Positions 1 to 8,574 of a stretch of 64,000 bases of DNA are shown here, piece by piece. The position numbers and the translations under genes are program-made. The first letter of the stretch is position 1. Every line of letters begins with the position of its first letter. The notes beneath the pieces were generated by a model. It saw only the letters and a program-made list of their open reading frames with translations, was not told the origin of the DNA and did not search any database. Source of the DNA: Verrucomicrobiaceae bacterium (GTDB taxonomy: Bacteria; Verrucomicrobiota; Verrucomicrobiia; Verrucomicrobiales; Akkermansiaceae); NCBI GenBank assembly GCA_027484055.1, contig JAIXQH010000025.1, positions 62,001 through 126,000 of the forward strand, read 5' to 3'.

Positions 1-659
1 AAATTGCATAATCCCTGCTCATAGCCAAGTAGGCCGGCGCTATTGGCGAGATGCCGCCACTTGAAGCGCGCTGCGCCGCCAAGGCTGTCGATGATCTCGT
101 GAAAGCGGGCGAATTGCTTCACCGTGAACGCTTCATCCTCATCTGCTGAGGGCAAGTGCGAGCCGATGCCCTCAATTTCCAGATGCGAGAAGCTCTCAAG
201 CTGGCGCAGAGTCTCCGGCAGATGGTCCACCACGAAGCCACCCCGGCCCATGCCCGTGTCCACGGCGATGTGGACTCGTAAACGCTTCGCTTGAAGCTGA
301 GCGAGGCGGTTGAAATGCTCAGCCTCCTGCAGCGAGGAAATGCAGGGCGTCCAGTCCCGAGCGACGATTTCCGCACGCTCTTCACTCCAAGTGGCTCCGA
401 GCAGGTAAATCCGCGTCTGCACGCCCGCCTCGCGAATGCGGCGGGCTTCACCGACGTTTGCGACGCCTAAAAAATCAATCTGTTGAGCGGCGAGCGTCTT
501 GGCGATTTCCTCCAACCCGTGGCCATAGGCCCCCGCCTTCACCACGGCCATCACACGGCCACCGAGGAACTTGCGAGAGTAGGCGAGATTGCGCTTGAGC
601 GCGCTGAGATCAATTTCAGCCCAGGCTCTCGGTGGTGATATGGGAAATGACGAAGTCAC
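1..659 (-). CDS. alr: Alanine racemase, N-terminal part (runs off the window)
   Basis: PLP-dependent racemase making D-alanine for peptidoglycan in the cytoplasm. The minus-strand translation contains the PLP-lysine segment AVVKAGAYGHG, followed by barrel segments such as IYLLGATW, DTGMGRGG and GIGSHLPSADE, all characteristic of the family. The family consensus is usually VVKANAYGHG, so the Ala-to-Gly variant at the Asn position is slightly unusual. The first possible start is GTG at 659, directly preceded by an in-frame TGA, so the protein cannot extend further upstream. The C-terminal part with the catalytic tyrosine lies beyond position 1. Confidence 0.9.
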   Translation of the reverse strand, partial: MTSSFPISPPRAWAEIDLSALKRNLAYSRKFLGGRVMAVVKAGAYGHGLEEIAKTLAAQQIDFLGVANVGEARRIREAGVQTRIYLLGATWSEERAEIVARDWTPCISSLQEAEHFNRLAQLQAKRLRVHIAVDTGMGRGGFVVDHLPETLRQLESFSHLEIEGIGSHLPSADEDEAFTVKQFARFHEIIDSLGGAARFKWRHLANSAGLLGYEQGLCN

Positions 660-712
660 TCAGCCAGGCTAGCGGTAGATCAAACGGTTACAAGGATCAG
701 GACGTCAAAGGC

Positions 713-1159
713 TTACATTTCCACTCGGCCGAAGAGTTCGCGCGAATCCACGTTTGCACCTGTTTCGACAATTTTCCACTGCCGGTCCATATTGAGGCGC
801 ACGGTGGCGAGGTGCTTTTGCGACCACTCTTCGGGTGAAATCATCGAAAGCAGTTTCCGACCGCGCATTTCGTAGAGGTAGTAGGTGCCGCCGATGATCG
901 GCTCAAACTGGATGTCTGCCTCGTAGACCAGCTTGTTCCAATTGAAGTGGTCGATCGTCGCGAGATAGGTCTCGCGGATTTCTTGCAACTTCTGTTGGAG
1001 GTCTCGCTCGACTTGGGAAATGCCACGAGATTTAAAGGAGGTGAGATCATTGGGGATGATCGGCGGACTTAGCGTCGAGACGGGATAGGGTAAAAAGGCC
1101 GTCGATGGCTTGGTTTCTGGCTCTGACATGTCGGTTGGTTCTAAGCAGCCTTCGCCCAT
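713..1159 (-). CDS. DUF2452 family protein
   Basis: A 148-residue cytoplasmic protein of unknown function. The C-terminal half has the family signature: a helical segment with ISQVERDLQQ, then FEPIIGGTYYLYE and LLSMISPEEW. This fits DUF2452, a small domain found in many Gram-negative bacteria and in some eukaryotes. No catalytic residues can be named. The start could also be the ATG at 1129 (MSEPETKP), which would give a 138-residue protein; neither start has a clear ribosome binding site. It lies downstream of a pseudopilin gene but is separated from it by a terminator, so the two are probably not co-transcribed. Confidence 0.75.
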   Translation of the reverse strand: MGEGCLEPTDMSEPETKPSTAFLPYPVSTLSPPIIPNDLTSFKSRGISQVERDLQQKLQEIRETYLATIDHFNWNKLVYEADIQFEPIIGGTYYLYEMRGRKLLSMISPEEWSQKHLATVRLNMDRQWKIVETGANVDSRELFGRVEM

Positions 1160-1175
1160 GATTCCGCACCGGGCA

Positions 1176-1210
1176 ATAAAAAAACCGGAAGGCCACGAGG
1201 GACCTTCCGG
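1176..1210 (-). terminator. Rho-independent terminator after the pseudopilin gene
   Basis: On the minus strand CCGGAAGG pairs with CCTTCCGG (1185-1210) and is followed directly by a run of T (A run at 1178-1184 on the plus strand). It ends transcription of the pseudopilin gene at 1237-1977 before the DUF2452 gene. Confidence 0.85.
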
Positions 1211-1236
1211 CTAGGGTTGATTTCAGGGCTTGATGA

Positions 1237-1977
1237 TCAGTTTTGCTCTTGTGGCTTGAGGCCAGAAGCGCCGGTGGCACCGCTCTTAGGCAGTGGGAAT
1301 GCGTATTTCACGTTGGTGTCAACGCCCCAGACGGTGTCGATTCCGCCTTCGTCCAGGTTTTTACCGTTCATTTTAGCGAGGCCGCTTCTTTGAATGATCG
1401 GGATGGAGGCAACGCTGTTGTCGAGCTTCAGGATGACGGCCTTACCGTCATACATTTCGAAGTCGAATTTTTGATTTAGCTCGGCGGTAAACGGAGCCAT
1501 CACGATTGGGCGGGCTGGGTTGCCAGAAGCACTGAGACCCGTGTCGTCTGCTCGCACCATCATGCCGTATCCGACTTCGCCTCTGGCGAGGGCGTTTTGG
1601 TCGTTGTTAAAGGCGTTGTCAGGCTTTTTGGTATAGACGGTTTTGCAGTAGAAAATGCCTTCCGCTTGGGCGATGCCGGAGCGGATGAGCTGACGGAAGC
1701 GGTCATTGGCGGTATTGCCGCTGCTCGCTTGGGTGTCAGTATTCGCGGCAACCACCGCAGCGGTCGCAGCGTCTGGGAAGTTTCCATACTCCGTTTCGAA
1801 CTCAAAAAGGGCGATTCCGATTTGGCGAGCATTGCTCACGGCTTCGGTTTGGTCGGCCTTTTTGCGCTGACGGATCACCATGGGAGCGGTGAGTCCAGCA
1901 AGAGCCGCGATAATCACGATAACGACGAGCAGCTCCACAAGAGTGAAACCGCGTGGCGTTTTGGGGTTAGTTTTCAT
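1237..1977 (-). CDS. Type II secretion/type IV pilin-like pseudopilin
   Basis: A 246-residue protein with a class III prepilin leader: short basic N-terminus, then the cleavage site and hydrophobic helix PRGFTLVELLVVIVIIAALA with the conserved Glu at +5. Prepilin peptidase would cut after the Gly. After the helix comes a globular domain with NARQIGIALFEFETEYGNFPD, the pattern seen in the many secreted pseudopilin-like proteins encoded by Verrucomicrobiota and Planctomycetota. No other secretion or pilus gene is adjacent, so this is a stand-alone copy whose substrate or assembly partner cannot be inferred. A strong terminator follows it. Confidence 0.85.
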   Translation of the reverse strand: MKTNPKTPRGFTLVELLVVIVIIAALAGLTAPMVIRQRKKADQTEAVSNARQIGIALFEFETEYGNFPDAATAAVVAANTDTQASSGNTANDRFRQLIRSGIAQAEGIFYCKTVYTKKPDNAFNNDQNALARGEVGYGMMVRADDTGLSASGNPARPIVMAPFTAELNQKFDFEMYDGKAVILKLDNSVASIPIIQRSGLAKMNGKNLDEGGIDTVWGVDTNVKYAFPLPKSGATGASGLKPQEQN

Positions 1978-2109
1978 AGGTTTATTGGTATTATTTTTTT
2001 ATGGGTGAGGTTTGACCCTCGTTTGAATAGTCCCCAAGGCAAATGCCAGTGAGACTGTCCAAAGCTGCGTCCGGTTACGGGAGGAAGCAAGAGAGAAATT
2101 TGGTAGGAC

Positions 2110-2811
2110 TCACTCGCAGAAAGTTCCGTTTTTCAAAAAGGCTAGGGTCTCATTGAGAACCGCCCGATTCTTCATCATGAACGGGTGTGTCGTGTGAATC
2201 ACCCGGTGTGCCTTCATCCCCATAACTTTCGTTCTCTCAACCGAGACTTTTCCGTCGTCCGGGCCTCGAATCCAAAGGCTATTGATCCAATTGATTGATC
2301 GATCACCCGCGATGACGCCCAAGTCAAAATTCACCGGCCCCAGTGAATTCGGCGTGGAATGAAAATCGGTGCCGAGTTCGGAACCGGCAGGACCATTGAG
2401 AGCTTTAAAAAGCCACCAACTCTTCAATTGATCCACCACCTCGCTCCCTTGATTCGGCGGTCCTAGCATCACAACCCGACCCAATTTACCCGGTTGATGG
2501 CTAGAGAAATAATTCCTAACGAGTATCCCTCCTAGCGAATGCGTGACGAAGTGGATTCGTTCGGAATCATGGAAACAAGGGTCGTGAAGTGCAGCGGGAA
2601 TCACCTTAGCCGCCAAGTCCTGCACCGAATGAGCCCTTGAGGCATAATCCACATTAAGAACCGTGTAGCCTTCCGCCTTCAGAAAGCGCTCCATGGAGTT
2701 CATGCTTGAAGAACTCCGACACAGCCCATGGAGTAGAATGACACCTTCTTGGCATTTCCCATGAAGTATTCCGGTGAGCATAAGCGTGAGTGTCAATGAG
2801 AAAAATTTCAT
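2110..2811 (-). CDS. Secreted alpha/beta hydrolase, lipase-like
   Basis: A 233-residue predicted exported hydrolase. A signal peptide (MKFFSLTLTLMLTGILHG) precedes VILLHGLCRSS, an HG oxyanion segment near residue 28, and the nucleophile elbow THSLGG with Ser at about 92. LGPPNQGSEV after the elbow is typical of triacylglycerol lipase or esterase families that act on acyl esters. The catalytic His is probably in the C-terminal THPFM segment. The ATG at 2811 was chosen because it gives a clean signal peptide; the open frame continues upstream to 2952 without one. The gene is divergent from lutA. Confidence 0.8.
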   Translation of the reverse strand: MKFFSLTLTLMLTGILHGKCQEGVILLHGLCRSSSSMNSMERFLKAEGYTVLNVDYASRAHSVQDLAAKVIPAALHDPCFHDSERIHFVTHSLGGILVRNYFSSHQPGKLGRVVMLGPPNQGSEVVDQLKSWWLFKALNGPAGSELGTDFHSTPNSLGPVNFDLGVIAGDRSINWINSLWIRGPDDGKVSVERTKVMGMKAHRVIHTTHPFMMKNRAVLNETLAFLKNGTFCE

Positions 2812-2984
2812 CCGTGATTCCAACCGCTGGAAATGACTAGCAGCCATCTCCATCTTGTCGAGCTCTTGGCAGGAGAAGCCGCTACGGCAAAATAATCCAG
2901 CCTCACATATTCTCCATTGCGCTTTGCAACTAAGCTCATAACCTGCGTTCAAGTGCTCATTGAGGCACCACTATTACTTCTACC

Positions 2985-3740
2985 ATGGCCACCCAGCTCC
3001 AGCGCCCCACCGATAAACGTGTGCTCCTGATGGGCACCTGCCTTTGCGACGCCTTCTACGACGACACTGCCAAGGCCACCGTCGAAGTCCTCGAACACCT
3101 CGGTGTCAGCGTCGAGTTCCCAGACAACCAAACCTGCTGCGGTCAGCCAGCCTTCAATTCCGGTGACTGGGTCGCCTCCCGCAAAGTCGCTCGCCACACC
3201 GCTTCTGTGTTCGCCGGGAATCTCCCCGTCATCGTCCCCTCCGGCTCCTGCGCCGCCATGAATTTCCACGGAAATTTGCTCCAGTTTGAGGAAAATCCCG
3301 ACAAGTCGATCGACTCACTCGCCAACCGCACCTGGGAAGTCATGGACTTCATTTACAACGGCTTAGGCATCAAAACATGGGCCGGCAAGTTCACCAAACC
3401 CACCCGCATCGCCTTCCACCGCTCCTGTCACAGCCGTGGCACCGGCAGCGGTGAAGCCACCTTAAAATTACTCGAATCCATCGAGAACGTCACCGTCGCC
3501 CCCTTCGGCCAAGACGAGCAGTGCTGCGGCTTCGGCGGCACCTTCTCCGTGACCTTTCCCCACATTTCCGGACGCATGGGTTCGTTAAAACTCGACCACA
3601 TCCTCGAAACCAACCCCGACATCCTCGTCAGTGGCGACATGTCCTGCCTCATGCACCTTTCCGGCCTCGCCCGCACCCAAGGCCGCCCTGTCGAACACCT
3701 CCACGCCATTCAAATCCTCAGAAACTCGCTCCTCTCATGA
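2985..3740 (+). CDS. lutA: L-lactate utilization protein LutA ((Fe-S)-binding CCG-domain protein)
   Basis: A 251-residue cytoplasmic subunit of the LutABC complex, which oxidises L-lactate to pyruvate in Bacillus and many other bacteria. Two CCG domains are visible: CLCDAF with NQTCCGQPAFNSG in the first half, and FHRSCHSRGTG with DEQCCGFGGTF in the second. Their cysteines bind iron-sulfur clusters, as in heterodisulfide reductase and glycolate oxidase subunits. It is the first gene of lutABC. Its stop overlaps the lutB start in an ATGA, so translation is probably coupled. The length matches the family. Confidence 0.92.
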   Translation: MATQLQRPTDKRVLLMGTCLCDAFYDDTAKATVEVLEHLGVSVEFPDNQTCCGQPAFNSGDWVASRKVARHTASVFAGNLPVIVPSGSCAAMNFHGNLLQFEENPDKSIDSLANRTWEVMDFIYNGLGIKTWAGKFTKPTRIAFHRSCHSRGTGSGEATLKLLESIENVTVAPFGQDEQCCGFGGTFSVTFPHISGRMGSLKLDHILETNPDILVSGDMSCLMHLSGLARTQGRPVEHLHAIQILRNSLLS

Positions 3741-5137
3741 TCGGCATCCAACCCATCGACCAATACGCGCGCGACATTTCGGACGAAAAACAAGCGTCCG
3801 TCATCGACGGCTCTTCCAAGGGCACCGACAAGCGCTACACCGTCCTCCACAAGGACTATCCAGATCCCGATAAGATCCGGAAACTCGCCGCCTCGATCAA
3901 GGACCACACGCTCCACCACCTAGAGCATTACCTCGAAAAAGCGGAAAAATCCCTCATCGCCCGGGGGGTGAACGTCCACTTCGCCTCCACCGACGAGGAC
4001 GCCCGCCAGACCATCCTCTCCATCCTCCGCTCCCACGGCGTCACCCAGCTCACCAAGTCCAAGTCGATGGCGGCCGAGGAAATCCACCTCAACCCCTTCC
4101 TCATCGAAAATGGCGTGGAATGCCTCGAGTCCGACCTCGGTGAATTCATCATCCAGCTCGACGGCGACGAGCCCTCGCACATCGTCAAACCCATCATCCA
4201 CCTCAATCGCCGCGACATCGCGAAAACCTTCCTCCGCGAAGGCATCACCGACACCTACAACGACGATCCTGAGACGATCACCCGCCAAGCCCGGGTCTAC
4301 CTCCGGGAAAAATACATGCAGGCCCAAGCCGGCATCACCGGGGCAAATTTCGTTTGTTCCGACACCGGTCGCCTCGCCCTGATTACCAACGAAGGGAACT
4401 CCCGCTTTGGCATGGCGCCTGTGCCCGTCCATATCGCCCTCGTCGGCATCGAAAAGGTCATTCCTCAGGAAAAAGACCTCGCCGTTTTCCTCAACCTGCT
4501 CGGACGCTCTGCCACCGGTCAGCAACTCACGGTTTACACCGAGTTCATCAATGGCCCGCGCTCCGCCAACCAGCCAGACGGACCGGAGCACATGCACGTC
4601 GTCTTCATGGACAACGGCCGCACCGATGTGCTTGCCTCGAACTGCAAGGAAATTCTCCGCTGCATCCGCTGCGGTGCCTGCCAAAACGTCTGCCCCGTTT
4701 ATCGCCAAGCCTCCGGCCACGCCTACCGCTCGACCTACGGCGGCCCCGTCGGTGCCGTGCTCTCACCCATCCTCTTCGGCAGCCGCTTCCCGGAACTCGC
4801 CGACCTCCCCAAAGCCTCTTCACTCTGCGGTGCCTGCAACGAAGTCTGCCCGGTCGATATCCCGATCCCAGACCTCTTGCTCCGTCTCCGCGACAAGGCA
4901 AAACGCGAGTCCGTCCCTTCCGCTGGAGCCATTCCCATGTCGCCCTTCGCCCACCTCGCGACGACGCCGTCCTTCTGGCGCACCGCCATCACCATGTCCA
5001 AGGCCATGAACCACCTGCCCATTCAGGTCGCTCCCATCAAGCCCCTCCAAGACTGGCTCGGCCAACGCACCCTCCCCGAGTGGCACGGCGGTGACTTCAG
5101 GAAATGGATGAAAAACCGGGAAAAAGCTAAAAGTTAA
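3737..5137 (+). CDS. lutB: L-lactate utilization iron-sulfur protein LutB
   Basis: A 466-residue subunit of the lactate-oxidising LutABC complex. The N-terminal two thirds is a LUD domain. The C-terminal part carries two 4Fe-4S motifs, CIRCGACQNVCPVY and SLCGACNEVCPVDIP. The start at 3737 is chosen from the ATGA overlap with lutA and from the homologous N-terminus; the open frame extends upstream to 3521, but that stretch is the shadow of lutA. A hairpin-capable AAAAGTTA/TAACTTTT pair (5129-5162) lies between lutB and lutC. Confidence 0.93.
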   Translation: MIGIQPIDQYARDISDEKQASVIDGSSKGTDKRYTVLHKDYPDPDKIRKLAASIKDHTLHHLEHYLEKAEKSLIARGVNVHFASTDEDARQTILSILRSHGVTQLTKSKSMAAEEIHLNPFLIENGVECLESDLGEFIIQLDGDEPSHIVKPIIHLNRRDIAKTFLREGITDTYNDDPETITRQARVYLREKYMQAQAGITGANFVCSDTGRLALITNEGNSRFGMAPVPVHIALVGIEKVIPQEKDLAVFLNLLGRSATGQQLTVYTEFINGPRSANQPDGPEHMHVVFMDNGRTDVLASNCKEILRCIRCGACQNVCPVYRQASGHAYRSTYGGPVGAVLSPILFGSRFPELADLPKASSLCGACNEVCPVDIPIPDLLLRLRDKAKRESVPSAGAIPMSPFAHLATTPSFWRTAITMSKAMNHLPIQVAPIKPLQDWLGQRTLPEWHGGDFRKWMKNREKAKS

Positions 5138-5183
5138 GGCCCGAATCCCCCTAATAACTTTTAACCCATAACTTGTAACTTCC
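5129..5183 (+). repeat. TAACTT-rich intergenic repeat and hairpin between lutB and lutC
   Basis: AAAAGTTA at 5129-5136 (overlapping the lutB stop) is complementary to TAACTTTT at 5155-5162. TAACTT recurs downstream at about 5170 and 5178, so the 50-base gap holds three closely spaced TAACTT units as well as a stem-loop. The role is unknown; it could tune lutC expression or be an interspersed repeat family. Confidence 0.5.
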
Positions 5184-5186
5184 ACC

Positions 5187-5795
5187 ATGTCCCGCGCCGC
5201 TATCTTTGCTAAAATCGAGTCCGCCACTTCCTCCATCAAGGAAAAGGCAGCCTACCCAGATTACGACCTATCCATCGTCCACTCGCTGCCCAAGCTGAAA
5301 GGCGAAGATCTCTGGGACATCTTCGTTCACAACTTCTCCTACGTGAATGGTAAGGCCATGACCTCCATCGAGCAACTCAGCGCCTTCCTGCTCGAAACCA
5401 AACAACTTCACGGCTACTGCGACCCCGCACTCTACGACACCATCGGCAGCAAACTTGCCGCCGCTGGCCTCACCGTAGAAACCGAATACCACCGCGACCG
5501 CTACGACGAATACCAATTCGGCGTCACCCGCGCCACCGGTGCCATCGCGGAATCCGGCTCCGTCATCATCGACGACGATCGCACCTCTCACCGCCTCGCC
5601 GCCCTTTCCCCGTGGGTCCATGTCGCCGTGTTAGAGCGCTCCGAAATCCTCCGCACCATCCCGGATGCGATCGCTGTATTTGGCGACAGCCCAAACATCA
5701 TCTGGTGCACCGGCCCGTCGAAAACGGCAGATGTCGAGGGCATCCTCATCGAAGGCGTCCACGGCCCTGGCGAGCAAATCGCTCTCCTCGTCTAA
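5187..5795 (+). CDS. lutC: L-lactate utilization protein LutC (LUD domain)
   Basis: A 202-residue LUD-domain protein, third subunit of the L-lactate oxidation system. The family pattern is visible in the C-terminal half: GVTRATGAIAESGSV, followed by the hallmark GPSKTADVEGILIEGVHGPG ending. The length is slightly below that of Bacillus LutC. It follows lutB after about 50 bases that include a stem-loop. No LutP-type lactate permease or LutR regulator lies beside the operon in this window. recO begins ten bases after the stop. Confidence 0.92.
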   Translation: MSRAAIFAKIESATSSIKEKAAYPDYDLSIVHSLPKLKGEDLWDIFVHNFSYVNGKAMTSIEQLSAFLLETKQLHGYCDPALYDTIGSKLAAAGLTVETEYHRDRYDEYQFGVTRATGAIAESGSVIIDDDRTSHRLAALSPWVHVAVLERSEILRTIPDAIAVFGDSPNIIWCTGPSKTADVEGILIEGVHGPGEQIALLV

Positions 5796-5805
5796 ATCCT
5801 CCACC

Positions 5806-6375
5806 GTGCACTCCACGGCCGCCATCGTCATTCGCCTCACCCGCCTCACCGAGACCAGCCTCATCGTCCACTGGTTCACCGAGGATCACGGCCTACTCAA
5901 AACCGTGGCGAAAGGTGCCAGAAGGCCAAAAAGTCCCTTCGCCGGTCAGCTCGATCTCTTTTTCAGCGGAGAAATCTCCCTCAGCCCGTCCCACCGCAGT
6001 GAACTCCACACTCTACGGGAAGTTTCCATCCGCCAGTGGCGCGAAGGCCTGCGGAAAACCTACACCTCCACCTTGCTCGCCGCCTACTGCTGCCAACTCA
6101 TCGAGTTAGCCGTAGAGCCCGAGCATGCCGAGCCAACGCTGCACGATCTGCTGATGCGGGCGCTCGACCACCTCGACACCAACCCACCCAGCCTCCGCGC
6201 CCTGCGCCACTTCGAGACCGAGCTCACCCGCCACCTCGGCATCCACCACCCGACCGGCCAAGCTGAGGTTTCCCTCCGCGACGCACTCGGCAACCTCCCA
6301 AGCTCCCGTGCCCAGATCATGGAAAGACTTGGCCCGCCCGCAGATTTCAGCTCGTCAGATCGTAAATCTCCCTGA
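5806..6375 (+). CDS. recO: DNA repair protein RecO
   Basis: A 189-residue protein of the RecFOR pathway, which loads RecA on gapped DNA. The N-terminal OB-fold signature is present: AIVIRLTRLTETSLIVHWFTE, then DHGLLKTVAKGARRPKSPFAGQ, which matches the RecO GxxxxxxRGAR..KS pattern. The zinc finger of many RecO proteins is not seen, and the protein is shorter than the roughly 240 residues usual elsewhere. The GTG at 5806 was chosen because the RecO homology begins there; the open frame upstream overlaps lutC. It may be transcribed from the lut operon. Confidence 0.85.
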   Translation: MHSTAAIVIRLTRLTETSLIVHWFTEDHGLLKTVAKGARRPKSPFAGQLDLFFSGEISLSPSHRSELHTLREVSIRQWREGLRKTYTSTLLAAYCCQLIELAVEPEHAEPTLHDLLMRALDHLDTNPPSLRALRHFETELTRHLGIHHPTGQAEVSLRDALGNLPSSRAQIMERLGPPADFSSSDRKSP

Positions 6376-6398
6376 TAGTTTGCACTAGCTCACCGCTT

Positions 6399-7304
6399 AT
6401 GGACTCTCCTACCGCCACTCTCATCGCCATCCTTCAAGACCGCGTCGGACTCCTCCGCGACTCTGGAAATCTGCCAGAAGCCCTCCATGCGTCGAATGCA
6501 GCGGTCGAGAAATCCCAGCAAGCCCTCAGCCCCGATCTCGATAGCATCGACGCCTTCGCCTCCGCGCTCGAAATCCGTGGTGACATCCATCGCGAACTCG
6601 GCGACTACGAGGCCGCCCTCGAAGACTACCGCCAAGCCGTCGATCAACTCCAAGACCGCCCGGACCGCTACGCGCAAATTGGTAGAATCCACGCCGGCTA
6701 CGGTGCCGCGCATGACGGACTCGACCATGAAGAGCGAGCCGTCGCCCACTGGGAGGCCGCCATCGCGTTTTACGAGCGCTGTGAGCCACCGCTGCTGCTC
6801 GATATCGCCACCCTTGCGAACAACCTCGGCTTCATTTCAAAAAGCAATGGCGATCTCGATGCCGCAGAGACCCATTTCCTCCGCGCGCTTGAAATCCTCC
6901 ATTCCAGCCTCGGGCAAAATCACGAGCAAACCGCCTCCGTCTCCAGCAATCTCGGCGCACTTTACCAAGCCGCTGGTTACTTCGAGCAATCCCGGGAAAT
7001 GCACATGATGGCGCTGGAAACACGTCGCAGCTTACTCGGTGAGGAGCACCCCGATACGGCCCAGTCCCACAACAATCTCGCACTCGCCTTGCTGAAAACC
7101 GGTGACCGCTCATGGGCACGCCGCCATTTAGAAAAAGCCCTCACCGGCTATGAATCCCTCGGTGCCGAATACGCCACCGACCTCGAAGCTGTGGCTGAAA
7201 ATTACTGCGATTTCCTCCGCGAAGAAGGTGAAGCCACGCTCGCTGACGTCATCGCCAGCCGAGTCCAAGCCGTCATCGGCTCAGAGCTCAATAAAACGGT
7301 TTGA
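6399..7304 (+). CDS. Tetratricopeptide repeat protein
   Basis: A 301-residue cytoplasmic protein with at least five TPR/Kinesin-light-chain type repeats. Clear units are ELGDYEAALEDYRQAV, NNLGFISKSNGDLDAAETHFLRAL, SNLGALYQAAGYFEQSREMHMMAL and NNLALALLKTGDRSWARRHLEKAL. TPRs mediate protein-protein contacts, but the partner is unknown. There is no signal peptide. The gene follows recO by 23 bases, and its 3' end overlaps by 17 bases the convergent DUF420 gene. Confidence 0.85.
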   Translation: MDSPTATLIAILQDRVGLLRDSGNLPEALHASNAAVEKSQQALSPDLDSIDAFASALEIRGDIHRELGDYEAALEDYRQAVDQLQDRPDRYAQIGRIHAGYGAAHDGLDHEERAVAHWEAAIAFYERCEPPLLLDIATLANNLGFISKSNGDLDAAETHFLRALEILHSSLGQNHEQTASVSSNLGALYQAAGYFEQSREMHMMALETRRSLLGEEHPDTAQSHNNLALALLKTGDRSWARRHLEKALTGYESLGAEYATDLEAVAENYCDFLREEGEATLADVIASRVQAVIGSELNKTV

Positions 7305-7851
7305 GCATCCAGTAGCAGATCGGGCCGGTCACTGCGACATACAGCCACAGCGGGAAAACCCAGCGTGCGAGGCGGCGGTGGGCAGTGAAACGATTCGTCC
7401 ACGCGGCGATGAAGGTGAAGAGGATGAAAGGCAAGCTCACGGCAGCGGCCAGGATGTGGGTGCTGAGCAGACTCAGGTAAAAGACCTTCATGGCTCCGAC
7501 ACCGCCGTAGCGCGTAGGGTCGTTGGTCATGTGGTAGGCCACATACGACAGGAGAAATAGCACCGAGAGCAGCATGGCCGTGACCATGGTGGCGCGGTGA
7601 AATTTCACAAAACCGAGCTTGATGGAGATGAGCGACACCAGCAAGCACACGGCCACGGTGGCATTGATGCCGGCGTGGAATGCCGGGAGCATAGCGGTGG
7701 ACCAGCCATCAGGAAGGGGCAGCTTGACCTTCTGCATGACTACCACCAGCAGGATGACCACGGCGGAGAGGATCCAAGCGACGAGGGTGAGCTTCTTCGC
7801 CAACGCCTCTTGCGACGGGCGGCTGAGCCATTGTTGGCGTTCGGGATTCAT
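7288..7851 (-). CDS. DUF420 membrane protein, cytochrome-oxidase-assembly-like
   Basis: A 187-residue inner-membrane protein with about four to five transmembrane helices. DUF420 features are visible: paired histidine-bearing helices (PAFHAGINATVA, KFHRATMVTAM, LLSTHILAAAVSLPFI) and a C-terminal RHRRLARWVFPLWLYVAVTGP-like segment. The family includes CtaM, needed for maturation of heme-copper oxidases, and DUF420 genes often sit beside SCO and oxidase genes. Here it is the last gene of a minus-strand run, starting 3 bases after a SCO gene. The structural oxidase genes are not in the window. Confidence 0.8.
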   Translation of the reverse strand: MNPERQQWLSRPSQEALAKKLTLVAWILSAVVILLVVVMQKVKLPLPDGWSTAMLPAFHAGINATVAVCLLVSLISIKLGFVKFHRATMVTAMLLSVLFLLSYVAYHMTNDPTRYGGVGAMKVFYLSLLSTHILAAAVSLPFILFTFIAAWTNRFTAHRRLARWVFPLWLYVAVTGPICYWMLKPFY

Positions 7852-7854
7852 CGG

Positions 7855-8574
7855 CTATTTCTTGTCGAGTTCGAGACGGATGCGGGCGAACAATTCGCCC
7901 TTGAGCTTGTCGTAGAGGAGGGGATCGAGCTTTTTCCCCTGCTCGGAGCGGGCGTCGGCGAGTGGCCATTTTCCGATGACTTTAAAATCGCGGTCCACCA
8001 GAATGAAGCCGAGGTCGTGGGCGTATTTGCCGTTCGCCTCGATGTCGAGTGGGTCCGTGCGCTGACGAATGCCGAAGAACTTGAGCACATTTTCGAGATA
8101 TTGGTGGGTCATACTGGCGTTACCCGCATTCAGGAACCACCAGTTTTTCGAGTCCGCACCGACGGCACTGGCGTAGTCGCGGAGTCGCTCAGGAGTGTCC
8201 GTCTCGGGGTCCACCGAGATGCAGGCGATGTGAAAATCCGGGTCTTTGCCGAACTCGTCGTAGATTTTACGCAACTCCTCGCCATTCCGGACGGCGCAAT
8301 GCGGGCAAATGGCGAAAAACTCGGCGACGACCCAGACCTTCCCCCGAAGATCGGAGAGCTTCACCTGCTGCTGGTCCTGAGTGACGGCAGCGAGGTCTTC
8401 TGAGATTTCAAACCACTGCGGGGCGGTATCTTTACCGGTATGGATCGCAGGCGAGGGTGCTTGATAGGGAGCATCTAGGCCTTTTCCCAACCACATCGAG
8501 AGGCTGATGATGCTGACGCAGAAAATGAAAACTCCCGAGTAAAAGAGGGTGATAGTGGTGTTACGTTTCATCAA
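7855..8574 (-). CDS. SCO1/SenC family copper chaperone/thiol protein
   Basis: A 239-residue membrane-anchored thioredoxin-fold protein. A single N-terminal helix (TLFYSGVFIFCVSIISLSMWLG) precedes the domain. The redox site is AICPHCAVR (Cys90 and Cys93), followed by the usual HIACISVDPETDTPERL and by His186 in KYAHDLGFILVD, the position of the conserved copper-ligand His. Typical SCO proteins have CxxxC, so CxxC here resembles thioredoxins, and the role could be reduction of the oxidase CuA site rather than copper transfer. The start overlaps the stop of the preceding SCO-like gene in an ATGA. Confidence 0.85.
   Translation of the reverse strand: MMKRNTTITLFYSGVFIFCVSIISLSMWLGKGLDAPYQAPSPAIHTGKDTAPQWFEISEDLAAVTQDQQQVKLSDLRGKVWVVAEFFAICPHCAVRNGEELRKIYDEFGKDPDFHIACISVDPETDTPERLRDYASAVGADSKNWWFLNAGNASMTHQYLENVLKFFGIRQRTDPLDIEANGKYAHDLGFILVDRDFKVIGKWPLADARSEQGKKLDPLLYDKLKGELFARIRLELDKK

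Noticed and set aside
632-838. Small plus-strand open frame between alr and the DUF2452 gene
   Set aside because: Most of it overlaps the DUF2452 coding region on the other strand and it shows no recognisable features.
3521-3736. N-terminal extension of lutB
   Set aside because: It is an out-of-frame reading of lutA; the ATGA overlap at 3737 is the natural start.
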